Below, in pieces: positions 62,009-64,000 of a stretch of 64,000 nucleotides of DNA. The position numbers and the translations under genes are program-made. This DNA comes from Paenirhizobium selenitireducens ATCC BAA-1503. GTDB taxonomy: Bacteria; Pseudomonadota; Alphaproteobacteria; Rhizobiales; Rhizobiaceae. Below the pieces are notes generated by a model, which saw nothing but the letters and a program-made list of their open reading frames with translations, was not told the origin of the DNA and did not search any database. Each line of letters opens with the position of its first letter. Within the stretch, counting starts at the first letter, position 1. The stretch lies in contig NZ_JAEG01000008.1 in assembly GCF_000518785.1 (NCBI RefSeq), positions 62,001 through 126,000 of the forward strand, in the 5' to 3' direction.

Positions 62009-62632
62009 ATGCTCGTTTTCCGCTGCCTGACCACCGCACTTGCTTTCGCGTTTCTTGGACTGTCCGGTCCGGCGCTGGCCAACGAGAGCGTCTATACCGA
62101 CCTCAACCTCGACCGCTGCCAGACGATCGCCGCCGACGACATGGGCGCTTCGATGAAATGCAAGGGCTACAAGGATTACCCTATTCATTTCGCCGAAGGG
62201 GATTTGCGCCAGAGCGTTCTCTACGGTCCGGTGCGCGCCGAACTGATCGAGGGCGCCTTCGAATCCTTCGAGCCTTTCAACCACATCAACACCAAGGTGG
62301 AATGGCGCCTCGACGGCTCCGGCAAGCCTGTCGCCGCCATCCTACGGTGGTTCATCGAGAATATCGGTGACACCGGCATGCCGACCAAGGAGGCGGAGGG
62401 ACAGGTCCTGGTGATCTCCCGGGTCGCCCAGCCGGATGACGGCCTCAGCTGCGTCGTCGGCTATGTCGACGCCCTGTCCAATTCCAACGCCAACGAGCTC
62501 GCCCGCCAGGTCGCCGACAGCGATGCGCGCGACTTTGCCTGCGGATACCAGGAAGGCATGTGGGTCGGAAAACGGGGCGATAAGACGAGCGAGCAGACCC
62601 ATGTCTGGCCCGAGGGGCTTACCGGGGAGTAG
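62009..62632 (+). CDS. Secreted hypothetical protein
   Basis: 207 residues with a signal peptide (LTTALAFAFLGLSGPALA, cleavage before NESVYTD). The mature part has four cysteines (DRCQTI, MKCKGY, GLSCVVGY, FACGYQEG), likely two disulfides. I do not recognise a named family; it looks like a conserved periplasmic protein of rhizobia. GAGAGGGGA precedes the ATG. It converges on the GNAT gene with a 12-base gap. Confidence 0.75.
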   Translation: MLVFRCLTTALAFAFLGLSGPALANESVYTDLNLDRCQTIAADDMGASMKCKGYKDYPIHFAEGDLRQSVLYGPVRAELIEGAFESFEPFNHINTKVEWRLDGSGKPVAAILRWFIENIGDTGMPTKEAEGQVLVISRVAQPDDGLSCVVGYVDALSNSNANELARQVADSDARDFACGYQEGMWVGKRGDKTSEQTHVWPEGLTGE

Positions 62633-62644
62633 ACGAAGCCAAAC

Positions 62645-63151
62645 TCAGTTCCAGATGAAGCCGAGCTTCTTCAACTGGACGTCGTCGAAGTCTTCGAGGC
62701 CCTCGACGGCGTCGACACCGCCGTTGGAGCGGAAGAAATCGACGGCGTGCTGGCTGTCTTCCAGGCACCAGACGGCCATGCCGTTACAGCCGAGAGACTT
62801 CAGCAGGCGCCGCGCCTCGCCGAACAGCGTATGGCCAAGGCCGATGCCCTGATATTCGGGCCGCATGTAGATTTCGTAGATTTCGCCTTCCTGCGGAAGG
62901 GCGCGCGCGCGGTTGAGCCCGAGCGTGGTGTAGCCGGCGATCATGCCGGCGACATCGACCACGAGGATGGTGGCCGGCCCACGCGTCGCCTTGCGCCACC
63001 AGGTCTCGCCGCGCCGTTCGATCATCTTGGTGAGCGGGCGATGCGGAATGAGCCCCGCATAGGCGTGCTGCCACGCGCTTCGGTGCGCCTCGGCAATGGA
63101 GGCTGCATCCTGCGGCTCGGCAGGGCGCACATCGATCGACAACGTCTTCAT
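62645..63151 (-). CDS. GNAT family N-acetyltransferase
   Basis: 168 residues of the GNAT fold. The acetyl-CoA loop reads MRPEYQGIGLGHTLFGEARR, preceded by the beta-4 strand GEIYEIY, and the C-terminal part (MAVWCLEDSQHAVDFFRSNGG) is typical of RimI-like enzymes. Substrate unknown. Confidence 0.93.
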   Translation of the reverse strand: MKTLSIDVRPAEPQDAASIAEAHRSAWQHAYAGLIPHRPLTKMIERRGETWWRKATRGPATILVVDVAGMIAGYTTLGLNRARALPQEGEIYEIYMRPEYQGIGLGHTLFGEARRLLKSLGCNGMAVWCLEDSQHAVDFFRSNGGVDAVEGLEDFDDVQLKKLGFIWN

Positions 63152-63298
63152 AACGCTACTTTCGTCCGGCTGAAGGATGCCGACAGGAGCAAGTCTCTCC
63201 CGTCAAACCGCCTCCAGCGCTCTCATCTGGACCATGGCGAAAAATTTAACGCAATCTTAAGGCCTGTCGCAAGCCCGACACCTTCCAATACACAAACA

Positions 63299-63326
63299 AA
63301 AACCCCGGCTCGCGAGCCGGGGTTTT
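63299..63326 (-). terminator. Terminator after typA
   Basis: A perfect 28-bp palindrome, arms AAAACCCCGGCTCG and its complement, with the minus strand running into GGGGTTTTTGTTTG. It lies about 20 bases after the typA stop. The plus strand has only four T after the stem, so it works mainly for typA. Confidence 0.93.
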
Positions 63327-63348
63327 GAGAATTAACTGGTGACGATGA

Positions 63349-64000
63349 TCAGGCCTGGGCGGCAGCGCGTGCCTTGTCGAACCGCTTGCGGTCGTTGGCA
63401 TCGAGATACATCTTGCGCAGACGGATCGACTTCGGCGTGACTTCCATCAGTTCGTCGTCCTGGATCCAGGAGAGCGCACGGTCGAGCGTCATGCGGATCG
63501 GCGGGGTGAGCTTGACCGCTTCATCCTTGCCGGCGGCGCGGATGTTGGTGAGCTGCTTGCCCTTCAAAACGTTGACTTCGAGGTCGTTGTCTCGGGTGTG
63601 GATGCCGATGATCATGCCCGCATAGACCTTCTCGCCCGGATCGATCATCATCGGACCGCGGTCCTCGAGATTGAACATTGCGTAAGCGACAGCCTCGCCG
63701 GCGCCGTTGGACAGCAGGACGCCGTTGGTGCGGCCGGTGATCGGACCCTTGTAGGGCTGATAGTCGTGGAACAGACGGTTCATGATGGCCGTGCCGCGGG
63801 TATCGGTCAGAAGCTCCGACTGGTAGCCGATGAGGCCGCGGGTCGGCGCGAAAAACACGAGACGGACGCGATTGCCGCCCGAGGGACGAAGCTCGGCCAT
63901 TTCGGCCTTACGTTCGGACATCTTCTGCACGACGATGCCGGAATGCTCTTCATCCACGTCGATGACGACTTCTTCGATCGGCTCCATCAGCTGACCGGTC
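63349..64000 (-). CDS. typA: GTPase TypA/BipA, C-terminal part (5' end outside window)
   Basis: 216 codons of the C-terminal third; the frame is open to the right edge (TGQLMEPIEEVVIDV). The EF-G-like domain V and the TypA-specific C-terminal domain are visible (FFAPTRGLIGYQSELLTDTRG, GKQLTNIRAAGKDEAVKLTPP, SWIQDDELMEVTPKSIRLRK). TypA is a ribosome-associated translational GTPase active in stress and cold. The GTPase domain lies outside. Confidence 0.97.
   Translation of the reverse strand, partial: TGQLMEPIEEVVIDVDEEHSGIVVQKMSERKAEMAELRPSGGNRVRLVFFAPTRGLIGYQSELLTDTRGTAIMNRLFHDYQPYKGPITGRTNGVLLSNGAGEAVAYAMFNLEDRGPMMIDPGEKVYAGMIIGIHTRDNDLEVNVLKGKQLTNIRAAGKDEAVKLTPPIRMTLDRALSWIQDDELMEVTPKSIRLRKMYLDANDRKRFDKARAAAQA

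Overview
The window looks like core chromosome of an alphaproteobacterium, most likely a member of the Rhizobiaceae or a close relative in the Hyphomicrobiales. The supporting signs are high GC, the order mdh-sucC-sucD-sucA-sucB...lpd, an F1-only atpHAGDC operon, an Omp19-type lipoprotein, and two intergenic palindrome mosaics of the kind scattered through rhizobial genomes. I see no insertion sequence, prophage, CRISPR array, tRNA or rRNA. I cannot name the species.

Layout. (1) 1-2957: the tail of an ornithine aminotransferase gene, then a soluble double-PAS chemoreceptor with an overlapping cheW and a strong terminator. (2) 3020-15885, all on the minus strand: a formate module. Reading along the transcripts it runs LysR regulator, fdsG, fdsB, fdsA, fdhD, fdsD (NAD-dependent molybdenum formate dehydrogenase), an NtrC-type response regulator, its Cache-type sensor kinase, and an OFA-family MFS transporter. 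The gap before the transporter gene holds a consensus sigma-54 promoter, an IHF-like site and two matching upstream palindromes. This is the best new regulatory prediction here. (3) 15992-17455: an ArsR-family repressor with the cysteine pair of the BigR/SqrR persulfide sensors, next to L-lactate dehydrogenase. (4) 17602-23267: atpHAGDC and a small membrane protein. (5) 23393-32563: priA, a membrane chemoreceptor, a PlsC-like acyltransferase, xerC, a TraB/GumN protein, a DUF2867 protein and a cytochrome b561. (6) 32609-49205, minus strand: central carbon metabolism. It holds lpd, a short-chain dehydrogenase, a secreted protein, a LysE exporter, sucB, sucA, sucD, sucC and mdh, then zapE, the Omp19-like lipoprotein and sdhB, sdhA, sdhD, sdhC. 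(7) 49507-59298: a five-gene run tsaD-gpsA-yciI-EVE-methyltransferase, diverging from hemC-hemD-mitofilin-hemY-terB-amidotransferase. (8) 59286-64000: an MFS exporter, yggT, DUF167, ppa, a secreted protein, a GNAT acetyltransferase and the 3' part of typA.

How the parts fit. The TCA cycle blocks, complex II and F1 ATPase form the respiratory core. The formate module would add NADH from formate, and the transporter with its two-component system would link uptake to an external signal. The genes are ordinary families. The items worth checking are mainly regulatory: the sigma-54/IHF/enhancer array, the hairpins and dyads around mdh-suc and sdh, and the repeats splitting the formate dehydrogenase operon.
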